Part shown: positions 31,447-40,078 of the stretch, piece after piece
How positions within the stretch are numbered: position 1 is the stretch's first letter
How the letters are laid out: each line of letters opens with the position of its first letter
NCBI GenBank assembly: GCA_003022485.1
Contig: PXTS01000078.1
Span: forward strand, 1-41,615
Length of the DNA: 41,615 nucleotides
Source of the DNA: Bacteroidetes bacterium QS_8_68_28
GTDB lineage: Bacteria; Bacteroidota; Rhodothermia; Rhodothermales; Salinibacteraceae
Reading direction: 5' to 3'
Notes under the pieces: model-generated
What the model was told of the DNA's origin: nothing
Seen by the model: the letters and a program-made list of their open reading frames with translations, nothing else
Database searches by the model: none
Position numbers and translations under genes: made by a program

Positions 31447-31480
31447 GGCCAAACTCCGAACCCCAACCCCCGAAACTGCT
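31446..31480 (+). repeat. heptad leader array before pntAB
   Basis: Five 7-nt units near ACCCCAA run from the last base of the pntAA stop codon to 31480; the pntAB ATG is at 31481. Confidence 0.8.
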
Positions 31481-31801
31481 ATGCAAAACTTTATCGTGTT
31501 CGTTCTTTCCGCCTTTCTGGGGAACGAAATCCTCAGCAAGGTGCCGCAGACGCTCCACACGCCGTTGATGAGCGGAGCCAACGCCATCAGCGGAATCACG
31601 GTCGTGGGCGCGCTGGTCGCGGCGGGCATGAGTGGGGGCGGATGGTCGTCGTGGCTGGGCTTCTTCGCGCTGGTGGTGGCCACGATCAACGTCGTCGGCG
31701 GCTTTCTCGTGACCGACCGGATGCTTCAGATGTTTGCCAAAAAGCAGCGCCCCTCCGGCGGCGAGGCCGAGCCGCAGGGCGTGAAGGCCGGCGCCAAGTA
31801 G
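31481..31801 (+). CDS. pntAB: NAD(P) transhydrogenase subunit alpha part 2 (membrane)
   Basis: A 106-residue membrane protein with three helices: residues 3-15 (IVFVLSAFLGNEI), VVGALVAAGMSGG and FFALVVATINVVGGFLVTDRML. PQTLHTPLMSGANAISGI is the signature of this domain (dII, alpha part). It ends in a short basic and Gly-rich tail. It provides part of the proton channel. It lies between pntAA and pntB in the usual order. Confidence 0.95.
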   Translation: MQNFIVFVLSAFLGNEILSKVPQTLHTPLMSGANAISGITVVGALVAAGMSGGGWSSWLGFFALVVATINVVGGFLVTDRMLQMFAKKQRPSGGEAEPQGVKAGAK

Positions 31802-31823
31802 TGTTCGTGTGTTGTCGTGCGCT

Positions 31824-31906
31824 GGTGTTGCAACTCCTCCGCCGGCGCTCGTGGCGCCCCTCCATGTCTCTACACCGCAACACTCGCAACACGATCTCGC
31901 AACACC
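31824..31906 (+). other. inverted repeat ending at the pntB start codon
   Basis: GGTGTTGC (31824-31831) is complementary to GCAACACC (31899-31906), which abuts the pntB ATG. The stem could hide or expose the start. The sequence between is rich in GTGTTG and CAACAC variants. Confidence 0.35.
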
Positions 31907-33337
31907 ATGCAGACCCCCGTTATTCAACTGGCCTACCTCGCTTCGGCGGCGCTCTTCATCGTGGGCCTGCGGCGGATGCAGTCGCCCGCCACCGCGCGGC
32001 GCGGCAACCAGTTGGCCGCCGGCGGGATGCTCGTGGCGGTGCTGGCGACGCTCTTCCTCTACGACATTCTCTCGCCGTGGATGATGATCCTGGGGCTCCT
32101 CATCGGCGGGGGGATCGGGGCGGTGCTCGCGCGGCAGGTCGAGATGACGGCCATGCCCGAGCTCGTGGCCGTCTTCAACGGCTTCGGCGGGCTCGCCTCG
32201 GCGCTCGTGGCGCTGGCGGAGGTCGCGCAGTACGCCGGCGACTCGGCGATTCTCGCCCCCGGCGCCGAGCTGGCCGCCGGTACCGCCTTCACCGTCGTCC
32301 TGAGTGTGCTGATCGGGATGGTGACGTGCTCGGGCTCGTTCGTGGCCTACGGCAAGCTCAGCGGGCGCCTCAGCGGGAACCCCGTCGCGTTCGTCGGGAT
32401 GCGCACGGCCACGCTCGGCGTTCTGGGCGGGGCCGTCTTCTTCGGCGGCGTCTTCGTGGCGAGCGCCGCTGCCGCCGCGTGGCTGACAATCCCGAGCGTC
32501 GTCCTCCTGTCGCTGGGAGCGCTGGCGCTGGGCATTTTGCTGGTCGTCCCCATTGGCGGGGCAGACATGCCGGTCGTCGTGGCGCTTCTGAACTCCTACT
32601 CCGGCCTCGCCGCCGCCGCGACGGGGTTCGTGCTGGGCAACATCGCGCTCATCGTCAGCGGCACGCTCGTCGGCGCAGCCGGCTTTATCCTGACGGTCAT
32701 CATGTGTGAGGCGATGAACCGCTCGCTGGTGAACGTGCTGACCGGCGGCTTCGGCGGGGAAGAAGGCGCAGCCGGCGCGGCGGCGGAGGCCCCCGAGGGC
32801 CGCACCGTCGGCGAGACCAGCCCCGACGACACGGCGATCCTCACCAGCTACGCCGACCAGGTCATCATCGTGCCCGGCTACGGCCTCGCCGTGGCGCAGG
32901 CGCAGCATCCCCTCCGCGAAATAGCCGAGCTGCTCGAAGAACGCGGCGTGACCGTCAAGTACGCCATCCACCCGGTGGCCGGGCGGATGCCGGGCCACAT
33001 GAATGTGCTGCTCGCCGAGGCGAACGTCCCCTACGACAGCCTCTTCGAGATGGAGGAGATCAACGGCGAATTCGCTCAGACAGACGTGGCGCTGGTCGTC
33101 GGCGCCAATGACGTGGTCAATCCCGCCGCGCGCGAGCCGGGCAACGACATCTCAGGGATGCCCATCCTGAACGTGGACGAGGCCCAGACGGTTGTCATGA
33201 TGAAGCGCAGCCTCAGCCCCGGCTACTCGGGCGTGGACAACGCGCTCTTCTACGCCGACAACACGAAGATGCTCTTTGGCGACGCGAAGGAATCGACCGA
33301 CGCCATCGCGAGCGAGCTGAAGGCGCTGGGGGCTTGA
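31907..33337 (+). CDS. pntB: NAD(P) transhydrogenase subunit beta
   Basis: A 476-residue membrane protein. Start MQTPVIQLAYLASAALFIVG. The dII part holds about eight membrane helices with LVAVFNGFGGLASALVAL, GMVTCSGSFVAYGKLSG and VALLNSYSGLAAAATGF. The NADP(H) domain dIII follows: VIIVPGYGLAVAQAQH, VKYAIHPVAGRMPGHMNVLL, VVGANDVVNPAA and the closing MKRSLSPGYSGVDNALFY. All motifs for hydride transfer coupled to proton entry are intact. Confidence 0.96.
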   Translation: MQTPVIQLAYLASAALFIVGLRRMQSPATARRGNQLAAGGMLVAVLATLFLYDILSPWMMILGLLIGGGIGAVLARQVEMTAMPELVAVFNGFGGLASALVALAEVAQYAGDSAILAPGAELAAGTAFTVVLSVLIGMVTCSGSFVAYGKLSGRLSGNPVAFVGMRTATLGVLGGAVFFGGVFVASAAAAAWLTIPSVVLLSLGALALGILLVVPIGGADMPVVVALLNSYSGLAAAATGFVLGNIALIVSGTLVGAAGFILTVIMCEAMNRSLVNVLTGGFGGEEGAAGAAAEAPEGRTVGETSPDDTAILTSYADQVIIVPGYGLAVAQAQHPLREIAELLEERGVTVKYAIHPVAGRMPGHMNVLLAEANVPYDSLFEMEEINGEFAQTDVALVVGANDVVNPAAREPGNDISGMPILNVDEAQTVVMMKRSLSPGYSGVDNALFYADNTKMLFGDAKESTDAIASELKALGA

Positions 33338-33378
33338 GCGTCGGAAGCGAAAAACGGAAACCGCGAACGGCGCAGGGG

Positions 33379-33699
33379 CTACGCCGCATCGCTTTTTTCC
33401 GAAGAAGAGCTGGCGCCGTCCGACGTCGAGCGGTCGGCGTCCGCGCTGTCCGCCGCTTCGGCGTTGCCGTTTGCGTTTTCGCCGTTGCCCTCGCCATCCG
33501 CCCCTTCCTCTTTGGCCTCGGGGCGGGTGTAGCCGTCCTCGTACCAGCCGCCGCCCTTGAGCTGGAAGCCCATCCCGCCGGTGATGACGCGCTCTACGGG
33601 TTGGCCCGTCTCAGGGCACTCCTCGAGCGCGTCGGCGGTGATCTTCTGGCGGATCTCGAACGTGGTGCCGTCCTCGCGGCGATACTTGTACGTGGGCAT
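33379..33699 (-). CDS. FmdB-family protein lacking the zinc-ribbon cysteines
   Basis: A 106-residue protein starting MPTYKYRREDGTTFEIRQ, which aligns with the FmdB start MPTYEYRCxxCGxxFE, but both Cys of the first CxxC are replaced. The second pair is reduced to one Cys in ECPETGQPVERVITGG. The glycine-rich GMGFQLKGGGWYEDGY that closes FmdB domains is kept. An acidic tail with Asn, Ala and Ser follows. FmdB proteins are small regulators; without the ribbon this one cannot bind zinc in the usual way. Its leader is five heptads ending at the ATG. Confidence 0.82.
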   Translation of the reverse strand: MPTYKYRREDGTTFEIRQKITADALEECPETGQPVERVITGGMGFQLKGGGWYEDGYTRPEAKEEGADGEGNGENANGNAEAADSADADRSTSDGASSSSEKSDAA

Positions 33700-33734
33700 G
33701 CTTGGGTTGAACGTTGAAAGGTAAAGGTTTGCTG
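33700..33734 (-). repeat. heptad leader array before the FmdB-like gene
   Basis: On the complement five 7-nt units, the middle three near CKTTCAA (CTTTCAA CGTTCAA), end directly before the ATG at 33697-33699. Confidence 0.7.
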
Positions 33735-33816
33735 GCCTATCCCGGGCCAAATTTTTTTGCAAACGGTGTTCCCACTGGCGGTGGTGCGCCATTTTTTCGC
33801 AAACACCCCCACTCAA

Positions 33817-36800
33817 TTACGGCGCCTCCGCCGCGAACGCATCCGGCGGGGCGGTGCCGGGCAAGAGCGGCGCGGGCGGGCCGGCGAGGGCCCCGTAGGC
33901 CCGATCGGCCAGCTTGGGGCGAATCTGAATGATCTGCGGGTCTTCCGTGCGCTTCGGGTAGACGCGATTGGTCAGCAAGATGGCGAAGAGGTCCTGCTCG
34001 GGATCGATCCAGAGGGAGGTGCCGGTGAAGCCGGTGTGGCCGAAGCTCTCGGGCCCGAAGCGCGAGCCGGCCGAAGAGTAGCCGCCGACCGCCTTGGTGT
34101 CCCAGCCCAGCGCGCGGGTGCTTTCGCCCAGCCCCTCGGCGCGTGCGGTGAAGGTCGCGATCGTCTCCGCTTCGAGAAACTGCTCGCCGTAGATCTGCCC
34201 CTCGTGGGTGAGCATGTAGGCGAAGGTCGCCAGGTCGTCGGCGGTGGAGAAGACGCCCGCGTTGCCGCTCACCCCGCCCATCAGGAAGGCCGTCGGGTCG
34301 TGCACCTCGCCCTGGAGGAGCCTGCCGCGGAAGCCCTCGCGCTCGGTGGGGACGAACGCGGTGTCGCGGTCCGTCTCAGCGACGGGGCGGTAGCCGGTCT
34401 GCTCCATTCCCAGCGGTTCGAAGATATGCTCCTCGGCGTAGGCGGCCAGCGACTGGCCGGTAATCTCCTCGATGACGAGGCCCATCACGACCATCCCAAG
34501 GTCGCTGTACTCGCTCTTGGTGCCCGGTTCGTACTGCGGCCTTTCGGCCAGCAGCGTGTCGATGAGCGGCTCGCGCGTGCCGCGCGCTTCGGTATTGGCG
34601 AAATCCATCCCGGCGTAGAGGCGAAAGGCGGGCAGGCCGGCGGAGTGGGTGAGAAGCTGGCGGATCGTCACGTCGCCCTTGCCGTGTTGCGCGAAGCGCG
34701 GCAGGTAGTCGGCCACGCGGTCGTCGAGCGCGAGGCGGCCCGCCTCGTAGAGCTGCATCGCGGCGGTGGTCGTGGCGATGACCTTCGTGAGGGAGGCCAG
34801 GTCGAAGCGCGAGCGCGGCGTGACGGGGCGCGCGGCGTCGTAGGTGTAGTAGCCGTATCCTTTCATCAGCGCCGTGGCCGGGCCGCGCCCGACGGCCACG
34901 GCGGCCCCGGGAAAGGCATTCGAATCGATGGAGGCCTGCATCAGCGAGTCGACAAGGGCGAGGCTGTCGCCGCGCATCCCGACGGCCTCGGGCAGGCCGT
35001 GGCGCAGGGCGACTTGCTTCTGGGAACGCCCCGCGCCGTAGTCGTAGGCGTCGGGGATCGTCACCGGCAGCTTGCCCGAAAAGGCGCTACGCCCGAAGAG
35101 CGCTTGCGCGGCCGCGTCCTGCACTGCGCCGCCGGCTCCGTAGGCGGCGACGTAAACGTCGGGCTGGGCCGCGAGCCCACGCGCGAGGTACGGGTTGCCG
35201 AAGGCGATGAGTGCCACCGGCTTGCCCGTCTCGATGAGATCTTGCAAGAGCCGCTGGTGCTTCTCGGAGAGCTCGATGCGCCCGCTCCAGGCGCGCACGT
35301 TCAAGAAGGCGGGCACGAGAATGACGTCGGCGCGGTCGGAGGCGGCGGCGGAGCGGGCGGCCTCGTAGTCTGCGGGTTGTGCGCGCTCCTCGAGAACGAG
35401 CGAAGTCAGAAGCGAGTCGGGCACGTGGCGGCGCAGACGGCGCGCGAAGGCTTCGCCCTTCGCGGGAGCGCGCGCGTCGGTGAGGGCTACGCTCAGCATC
35501 CGAGGGGGCGCGGCGGCGGAGTCGGGCGCGTTGCCGGCGCGGGGGCGGGCGTAGCTCGTCATGGGCAGGAGGTTGCCCTCGTTGCGCAGGAGCGTGAGCG
35601 AGCGGCGGGCGATGGCGCCGGCCAGCGCGCGATGTGGGCGCGTAGCCACGCGCCGGGCGCCGCGCCCGCGGTTCACCGTGCGGTGTTTGTCGAGCCCCAG
35701 CCACTCCTTCGCGCGCAAGAGGCGCTCCAGCGAGGCGTTGATGCGTCCCTCGCTCAGGCGCCCGCTTTCGACGGCGCGCAACACGGCGGCGCGGGCGGCC
35801 CGCAGGTCCTCGGGCATGAGGTCCTCGGGCATGAGGATGACGTCCGCGCCCGCTTCGAGCGCCTGCACGGCGGCCTCGCCGGGGCCGTAGTTTTGGGGCA
35901 CGCCCGCCATGTTGAGCGCGTCGGCGACGACGAGCCCGTCGAAGCCCAGCGCTTCGCGCAGCATCTGCGTAGTGACGTCCCGAGAAAGGGAGGCCGGCGT
36001 GTTCGTCGAATCGACCTCGGGGCGGGCCAGGGGGCCGGTCGTCACGCTTTTCACCCCGGCCGAAAGGGCCGCGCGGAAGGGCACGAGCTCTACGTCCGCA
36101 AGACGCTCGCGCGAGAAGGGCAGGAGCGGCACGCCCGAGTGGCCGTCGACGTCGGTGTCGCCGTGGCCGGGGAAGAGCTTCGCCGTCGCCAGTGCGCGGC
36201 CTTTCTGGAGGCCTCGCGTGCCGGCAGCGACCATCTCGGCGACCATCTCGGGCTTTTCGCCGAAGGAGCGCCCATTGATGATGGGGGGGGCAGAGTCGTT
36301 GTCCACGTCAGCCACGGGAACGGAAACGTGGTGGGTGCCCAGTGCCCGGGCTTCGCGGGCGGTCACGTAGCCGGTCGCGTGGGCGAAGGCCGGCTCGCGC
36401 GTGGCGCCAACGGCCATCGGGCGGGGGAAGAGGGGCGCGCCGTCCGCGCGCGTCCCCGCGCCCCATTCCATGTCCTGCGATACCAGGAGCGGCAGCGCGG
36501 CGCGGTCCTGGAGCTCGTTGAGCAAGGTGGCCTGCGCCCGCGGGTCGCTCTGAAACATGATGACGCTGCCCACCCCGAAGCGCTCGACGCGGCGCGCGAG
36601 GCGCTGATAGGCTTCGTCGTCGGCGCTCTGGAAGTCGCCCTCGGCGCGGGCGGCGAAGAGCTGGGACACCTTTTCCGGAGTCGTGAGCGTGTCCATCACC
36701 GCCCGGGCCCAGGTGCCGGTGCCGGGCCACAGCTCGCCCTCGCCGCCGCCGCTTGCCGGCGGGGCGGGCGGCGAGGCCCCCGCACCGAAGACGTAGAGCG

Positions 36801-36858
36801 CCGCGCCCCCGGCGAGCAGCACGAGCGCGAGGAAGCCGGCGACCAGAGAACGGCGCAT
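33817..36858 (-). CDS. GH3 beta-N-acetylhexosaminidase fused to a beta-lactamase-type serine hydrolase
   Basis: A 1013-residue envelope protein; the start MRRSLVAGFLALVLLAGG at 36858 gives an N-terminal membrane signal. The GH3 N-domain (about 50-370) has LFPGHGDTDVDGH near residue 226 (the NagZ-type acid-base His/Asp) and GLVVADALNM near 307, with the nucleophile Asp about 311. A GH3 C-domain follows, then a class C beta-lactamase-like domain with SLTK near 687, a YSDLGM Tyr motif and FGHTGFTG near 939. NagZ-like enzymes release GlcNAc from murein fragments, which fits mpl in this window. Such fusions are known from Bacteroidota. Confidence 0.9.
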   Translation of the reverse strand: MRRSLVAGFLALVLLAGGAALYVFGAGASPPAPPASGGGEGELWPGTGTWARAVMDTLTTPEKVSQLFAARAEGDFQSADDEAYQRLARRVERFGVGSVIMFQSDPRAQATLLNELQDRAALPLLVSQDMEWGAGTRADGAPLFPRPMAVGATREPAFAHATGYVTAREARALGTHHVSVPVADVDNDSAPPIINGRSFGEKPEMVAEMVAAGTRGLQKGRALATAKLFPGHGDTDVDGHSGVPLLPFSRERLADVELVPFRAALSAGVKSVTTGPLARPEVDSTNTPASLSRDVTTQMLREALGFDGLVVADALNMAGVPQNYGPGEAAVQALEAGADVILMPEDLMPEDLRAARAAVLRAVESGRLSEGRINASLERLLRAKEWLGLDKHRTVNRGRGARRVATRPHRALAGAIARRSLTLLRNEGNLLPMTSYARPRAGNAPDSAAAPPRMLSVALTDARAPAKGEAFARRLRRHVPDSLLTSLVLEERAQPADYEAARSAAASDRADVILVPAFLNVRAWSGRIELSEKHQRLLQDLIETGKPVALIAFGNPYLARGLAAQPDVYVAAYGAGGAVQDAAAQALFGRSAFSGKLPVTIPDAYDYGAGRSQKQVALRHGLPEAVGMRGDSLALVDSLMQASIDSNAFPGAAVAVGRGPATALMKGYGYYTYDAARPVTPRSRFDLASLTKVIATTTAAMQLYEAGRLALDDRVADYLPRFAQHGKGDVTIRQLLTHSAGLPAFRLYAGMDFANTEARGTREPLIDTLLAERPQYEPGTKSEYSDLGMVVMGLVIEEITGQSLAAYAEEHIFEPLGMEQTGYRPVAETDRDTAFVPTEREGFRGRLLQGEVHDPTAFLMGGVSGNAGVFSTADDLATFAYMLTHEGQIYGEQFLEAETIATFTARAEGLGESTRALGWDTKAVGGYSSAGSRFGPESFGHTGFTGTSLWIDPEQDLFAILLTNRVYPKRTEDPQIIQIRPKLADRAYGALAGPPAPLLPGTAPPDAFAAEAP
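35804..35833. repeat. 15-bp perfect tandem duplication in the GH3 gene
   Basis: AGGTCCTCGGGCATG at 35804-35818 and 35819-35833, in frame, giving MPEDL twice. Confidence 0.9.
36227..36250. repeat. 12-bp perfect tandem duplication in the GH3 gene
   Basis: GCGACCATCTCG at 36227-36238 and 36239-36250, in frame, adding four residues to a helix near the catalytic loop. Confidence 0.9.
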
Positions 36859-36886
36859 GGTTTTCGGTGTTGGGGGCCATGGTGTT
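36859..36886 (-). repeat. heptad leader before the GH3 fusion
   Basis: On the complement four A/C-rich 7-nt units end at the ATG (the last two are CAACACC GAAAACC). Confidence 0.6.
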
Positions 36887-37098
36887 ACGTCCGTCGGGGC
36901 CCAGCGCGCCGCGCCCTCACGGCGGCATTCGAGCGGGGCGGTAGGATTTTTCAAGCTACGAAAGGGACCGCAAAGTTGACAGCAACGCGACCCAACGCAA
37001 CGCGACGGTGAGAGCGCGGGGGCGGGGCGAACGCCTTGCCACTTTCGCGCGTTTATCCCTTTTTACATCCCTGTCTGCCCCCTCGCCCGCTCCCTCCG

Positions 37099-38970
37099 AT
37101 GGACGTTCAGCTTGATGAACAGACCTATGCGCTCCTCCAGCGCGAGCAGCAATTGCTCCAGCGCATGAAAGTGCTCTTCGAGGAGACCGGGGCCGACCCA
37201 GAGGTGACAAAGCAGCTGGCCGACCTGGCCGAGAACCTCAGCGAGCTTTTTCTGGTCGTGGTCGTCGGGGAGTTCAACGCCGGCAAGTCGCGCCTGCTCA
37301 ACGCGCTCTTTGGGCACGAGGTCATGCTGGAAGGCCCCACGCCGACGACCGATAAGATCACCCTCCTGCGCTACGGCGAGAAGGAGGTCACGCGCCCGCG
37401 CTCCGATGTCATGGCCGAGAAGCGCGCGCCCATCGAGATGCTGCGCGACGTGGCGTTCGTGGACACCCCCGGCACCAACTCCATCGTCCAAGAGCACCAG
37501 CAGGTCACGGAGGACTTCATCCCGCGCTCAGATCTGGTGCTGTTCGTGACCAGCTACGACCGCCCGCTTACCGAGTCGGAGCGCCGCTTTCTGGAGTTCA
37601 TCCGCGAGGACTGGGGGCGGCGGCTCGTCTTCGTGGTCAACAAGGCCGACCTGGCGCGCTCGCAGGAGGACCTGGGCGAGGTCGTCGAGCACGTCAAGGA
37701 CGGGTGCCGCGAGCTCCTGCACTTCGAGCCGGAGGTTTTCCCCGTCAGCGCCGAGAAGGCGTACGCGGCGCGCATCGAGGGCGAAGGACGCTCGGGCGAC
37801 CGCTGGGGCGAGAGCCGCTTCGGGGCTTTGAAAGATTTCGTCACCGACACCCTCAGCGGCACCGAGCGCCTGGCCATCAAGCTGGGCTCGCCGCTGGAGG
37901 CGGGGGAACGGCTCTTGGAGCGCTTTTCGGAGGAGCTCTCGGACCGCCGCCGGGTCCTCAGCGAGGACGAGGACAATCTCGAGTTCGTCGAAAGCGAAAT
38001 CGCAGACGTGCGCGCCGAGCTCGAAAGCGGCTACGAGCGCCACCTCACGGAGATCGACAAGCTGCTTTTGAAGATCGAGCAGCGCGGCACGCGCTTTCTG
38101 GAGGACAACATTCGCGTCTCCAAGATCAGCCTGCTGCGCAACAAAGACCGTTTCAAGGAAGAGTTCGAGCGGCAGGTGGTGCGCGACCTCGACCACCAGA
38201 TCGAAGGCCACATGACCGACGCCGTGGACGAGCTTACCGAGCGCGCCCTCAAGCTGGAGCGCCAGACGCTGCGCACCCTCGGGGAGCGGATGCGCGAGGC
38301 CGGCAGCCACCTCGACAGCGAGGGCGACTTCACCTACAACCGCGCAGAGGTGCACCGCCAGATCATGCGCGAGGCCGAGCGCGAGATGCAGAACTACGAC
38401 ATGCGCGCCGAGTCGCGCCGCATTTTGGAGAACGTCTACAACGCCACGGACCTCTTGCAGAAGGGCGGCTACGGGGTGGCGGGGCTGGCAGGCCTCTCGG
38501 TGGTGCTGATGGTGACGGCGGGGCTCGACACGCTCGGCGGCTTTGGCCTGGCGACCTCGGCGGCAGTGGCCGGGGCGGGGCTCTTCGTCTTACCCCGCCA
38601 GCGCGAGAAGGCCAAGCGCCAGCTCCAAGAGCACGTCGAGGAACTGCGCGAGGACCTGCACCGCGCCCTCAGCAGCCAGCTCGACCGCGAGATCGACAAA
38701 GCCCTCGATGAGATGCGCGAGACGATTCAACCCTACGAAGAGATTGTGGCCGAAGAGCGCGAGACGCTGCGCGAGGCCGAGCAGGAACGCGACACGCTCG
38801 AAGAGGAGCTGGCGGAGTTGCGCACGGAGGTGGAGCGCAAGGTGGGCGCCTGGGAGCGTGGGGGAGAGGAGGGGCAGGGGAGAGAAGAAGCGAACGACGG
38901 CGCGGCGGGCGCGCCGGAGGCCGGCGATGAAGAGGAACCGTCCGCTGCTTCCCCGGAGGACGAAGCGTAA
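37099..38970 (+). CDS. bacterial dynamin-like GTPase
   Basis: A 623-residue membrane-associated GTPase. The start MDVQLDEQTYALL at 37099 follows a pyrimidine heptad leader. G1 is GEFNAGKS (57-64), G3 is DTPG (122-125) and G4 is NKAD (181-184). Long coiled-coil stretches follow, interrupted by a hydrophobic hairpin at about 458-500 (GLSVVLMVTAGLDTLGG, then AAVAGAGLFVLP) that would insert in the membrane. The C-terminal coiled coil ends in an acidic low-complexity tail. Such proteins act in membrane remodelling or repair. dapF starts 80 nt downstream. Confidence 0.88.
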   Translation: MDVQLDEQTYALLQREQQLLQRMKVLFEETGADPEVTKQLADLAENLSELFLVVVVGEFNAGKSRLLNALFGHEVMLEGPTPTTDKITLLRYGEKEVTRPRSDVMAEKRAPIEMLRDVAFVDTPGTNSIVQEHQQVTEDFIPRSDLVLFVTSYDRPLTESERRFLEFIREDWGRRLVFVVNKADLARSQEDLGEVVEHVKDGCRELLHFEPEVFPVSAEKAYAARIEGEGRSGDRWGESRFGALKDFVTDTLSGTERLAIKLGSPLEAGERLLERFSEELSDRRRVLSEDEDNLEFVESEIADVRAELESGYERHLTEIDKLLLKIEQRGTRFLEDNIRVSKISLLRNKDRFKEEFERQVVRDLDHQIEGHMTDAVDELTERALKLERQTLRTLGERMREAGSHLDSEGDFTYNRAEVHRQIMREAEREMQNYDMRAESRRILENVYNATDLLQKGGYGVAGLAGLSVVLMVTAGLDTLGGFGLATSAAVAGAGLFVLPRQREKAKRQLQEHVEELREDLHRALSSQLDREIDKALDEMRETIQPYEEIVAEERETLREAEQERDTLEEELAELRTEVERKVGAWERGGEEGQGREEANDGAAGAPEAGDEEEPSAASPEDEA

Positions 38971-39050
38971 GCCCGCCAGCAGGGGAGCGCCCCTGTGTGC
39001 TCTGCCGGCCCGAAGCGCGTTCCCCCGCTCCCTTTCTCCCCCGCCCCTTC

Positions 39051-40013
39051 ATGCCCGGAAAGCGCCCGCTCGTCGTGACGTTCACCAAGATGAACGGGGC
39101 GGGCAACGACTTCATCGTCCTCGACAACCGCTTCCTCCACTTCACCGAGGAGGAGTTGGCGGGCTTCGCGCGCCGCTTCTGCCCGCGCCGCACCGGCGTG
39201 GGGGCCGACGGGGTGCTGGCCCTCGACGCGCCCGACGCCGACGGCCACGACTTTCGGATGCGCTACCACAACGCCGACGGCTCGCCGGCGAGTCTCTGCG
39301 GCAACGGGGCGCGCTGCCTGGCGCGCTTCGCCCGCAGCCGGGCTGGGCTGGGGACGACGCCCGCCGCCCGAGGCAGCGCCCCCTCGGACGCGAACGACCG
39401 CGAGGACGATGCCGAACTTCGCTTCGCCTCCGACGCCGGGACGCACCGCGCGACCGTGCCTGCCGACCCGGACGCGCCCGTCCGCTTCTACGTCCCTGCA
39501 CCGAAGGGATTTGCAGAAAATGTGACGCTGCGCACCGACGGGCTGGCGGCGCGCCTGCCGGGGCCGGTGATGTTCGTCAACACGGGAACAGAGCACGCCG
39601 TCCTGTTCGTCGAGGACGCCGCCGCCGCGCCCGTGGCCGACTGGGGGCCGCCAATTCGACAAGACGCGGCGTTTGCGCCCGAGGGGGCCAACGCGAACGT
39701 CGTGGAGGTGGCGTCCCCGCGCGGAGGCGAGCGCGGGGAGGCGCGCTTGACGGTGCGCACCTTCGAGAAGGGCGTGGAAGGCGAAACCCGGGCCTGCGGC
39801 ACCGGGGCGCTGGCGGCGGCGGTCGTGGCGTGGCGCACCGGGCGCGTGGCCGGCCCGCCCGTGGCCATTGAGATGCCGGGCGGGGAGCTGCGCGTGGGCT
39901 TTCGCACCGCGAACCGCGCCGCGAATCGCGACGCGCCCGTCGAAGCCCTTTACCTGGAAGGCCCCGCCGAGGCGACTTTCCAGGGGACCGTGGAGGTGTC
40001 TGCAGAAAAATGA
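39051..40013 (+). CDS. dapF: diaminopimelate epimerase
   Basis: A 320-residue cytoplasmic enzyme converting LL- to meso-diaminopimelate for lysine and murein. The start MPGKRPLVVTFTKMNGAGND was chosen because a phased pyrimidine leader ends there. The two catalytic cysteines are Cys83 in SLCGNGARC and Cys249 in ETRACGTGA. MNGAGNDFIVLDNR is the family start. An insert of about 20 residues (rich in Ala, Asp and Arg, near residues 100-120) follows the first Cys block and is unusual for the family. It is convergent with priA. Confidence 0.95.
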   Translation: MPGKRPLVVTFTKMNGAGNDFIVLDNRFLHFTEEELAGFARRFCPRRTGVGADGVLALDAPDADGHDFRMRYHNADGSPASLCGNGARCLARFARSRAGLGTTPAARGSAPSDANDREDDAELRFASDAGTHRATVPADPDAPVRFYVPAPKGFAENVTLRTDGLAARLPGPVMFVNTGTEHAVLFVEDAAAAPVADWGPPIRQDAAFAPEGANANVVEVASPRGGERGEARLTVRTFEKGVEGETRACGTGALAAAVVAWRTGRVAGPPVAIEMPGGELRVGFRTANRAANRDAPVEALYLEGPAEATFQGTVEVSAEK

Positions 40014-40038
40014 GAAGACGGGGCGCCAGAGCCCGTCT
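40006..40038 (-). terminator. hairpin at the 3' side of priA
   Basis: AGACGGG (40016-40022) and CCCGTCT (40032-40038) pair with a 9-nt loop. On the minus strand the stem is followed by TCTCATTTTT, a weak terminator tail. It overlaps the dapF stop codon. Confidence 0.5.
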
Positions 40039-40078
40039 CACGGGTGACCAATAGCGCCCCCCGGCAGCACCCCAGGGG

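Noticed and set aside
33757-37011. Open frame of 1084 codons on the plus strand opposite the GH3 fusion
   Set aside because: It is the antisense shadow of a clear gene, a common effect of high G+C content; the translation shows no domain and is rich in Arg, Gly, Ala and Val.
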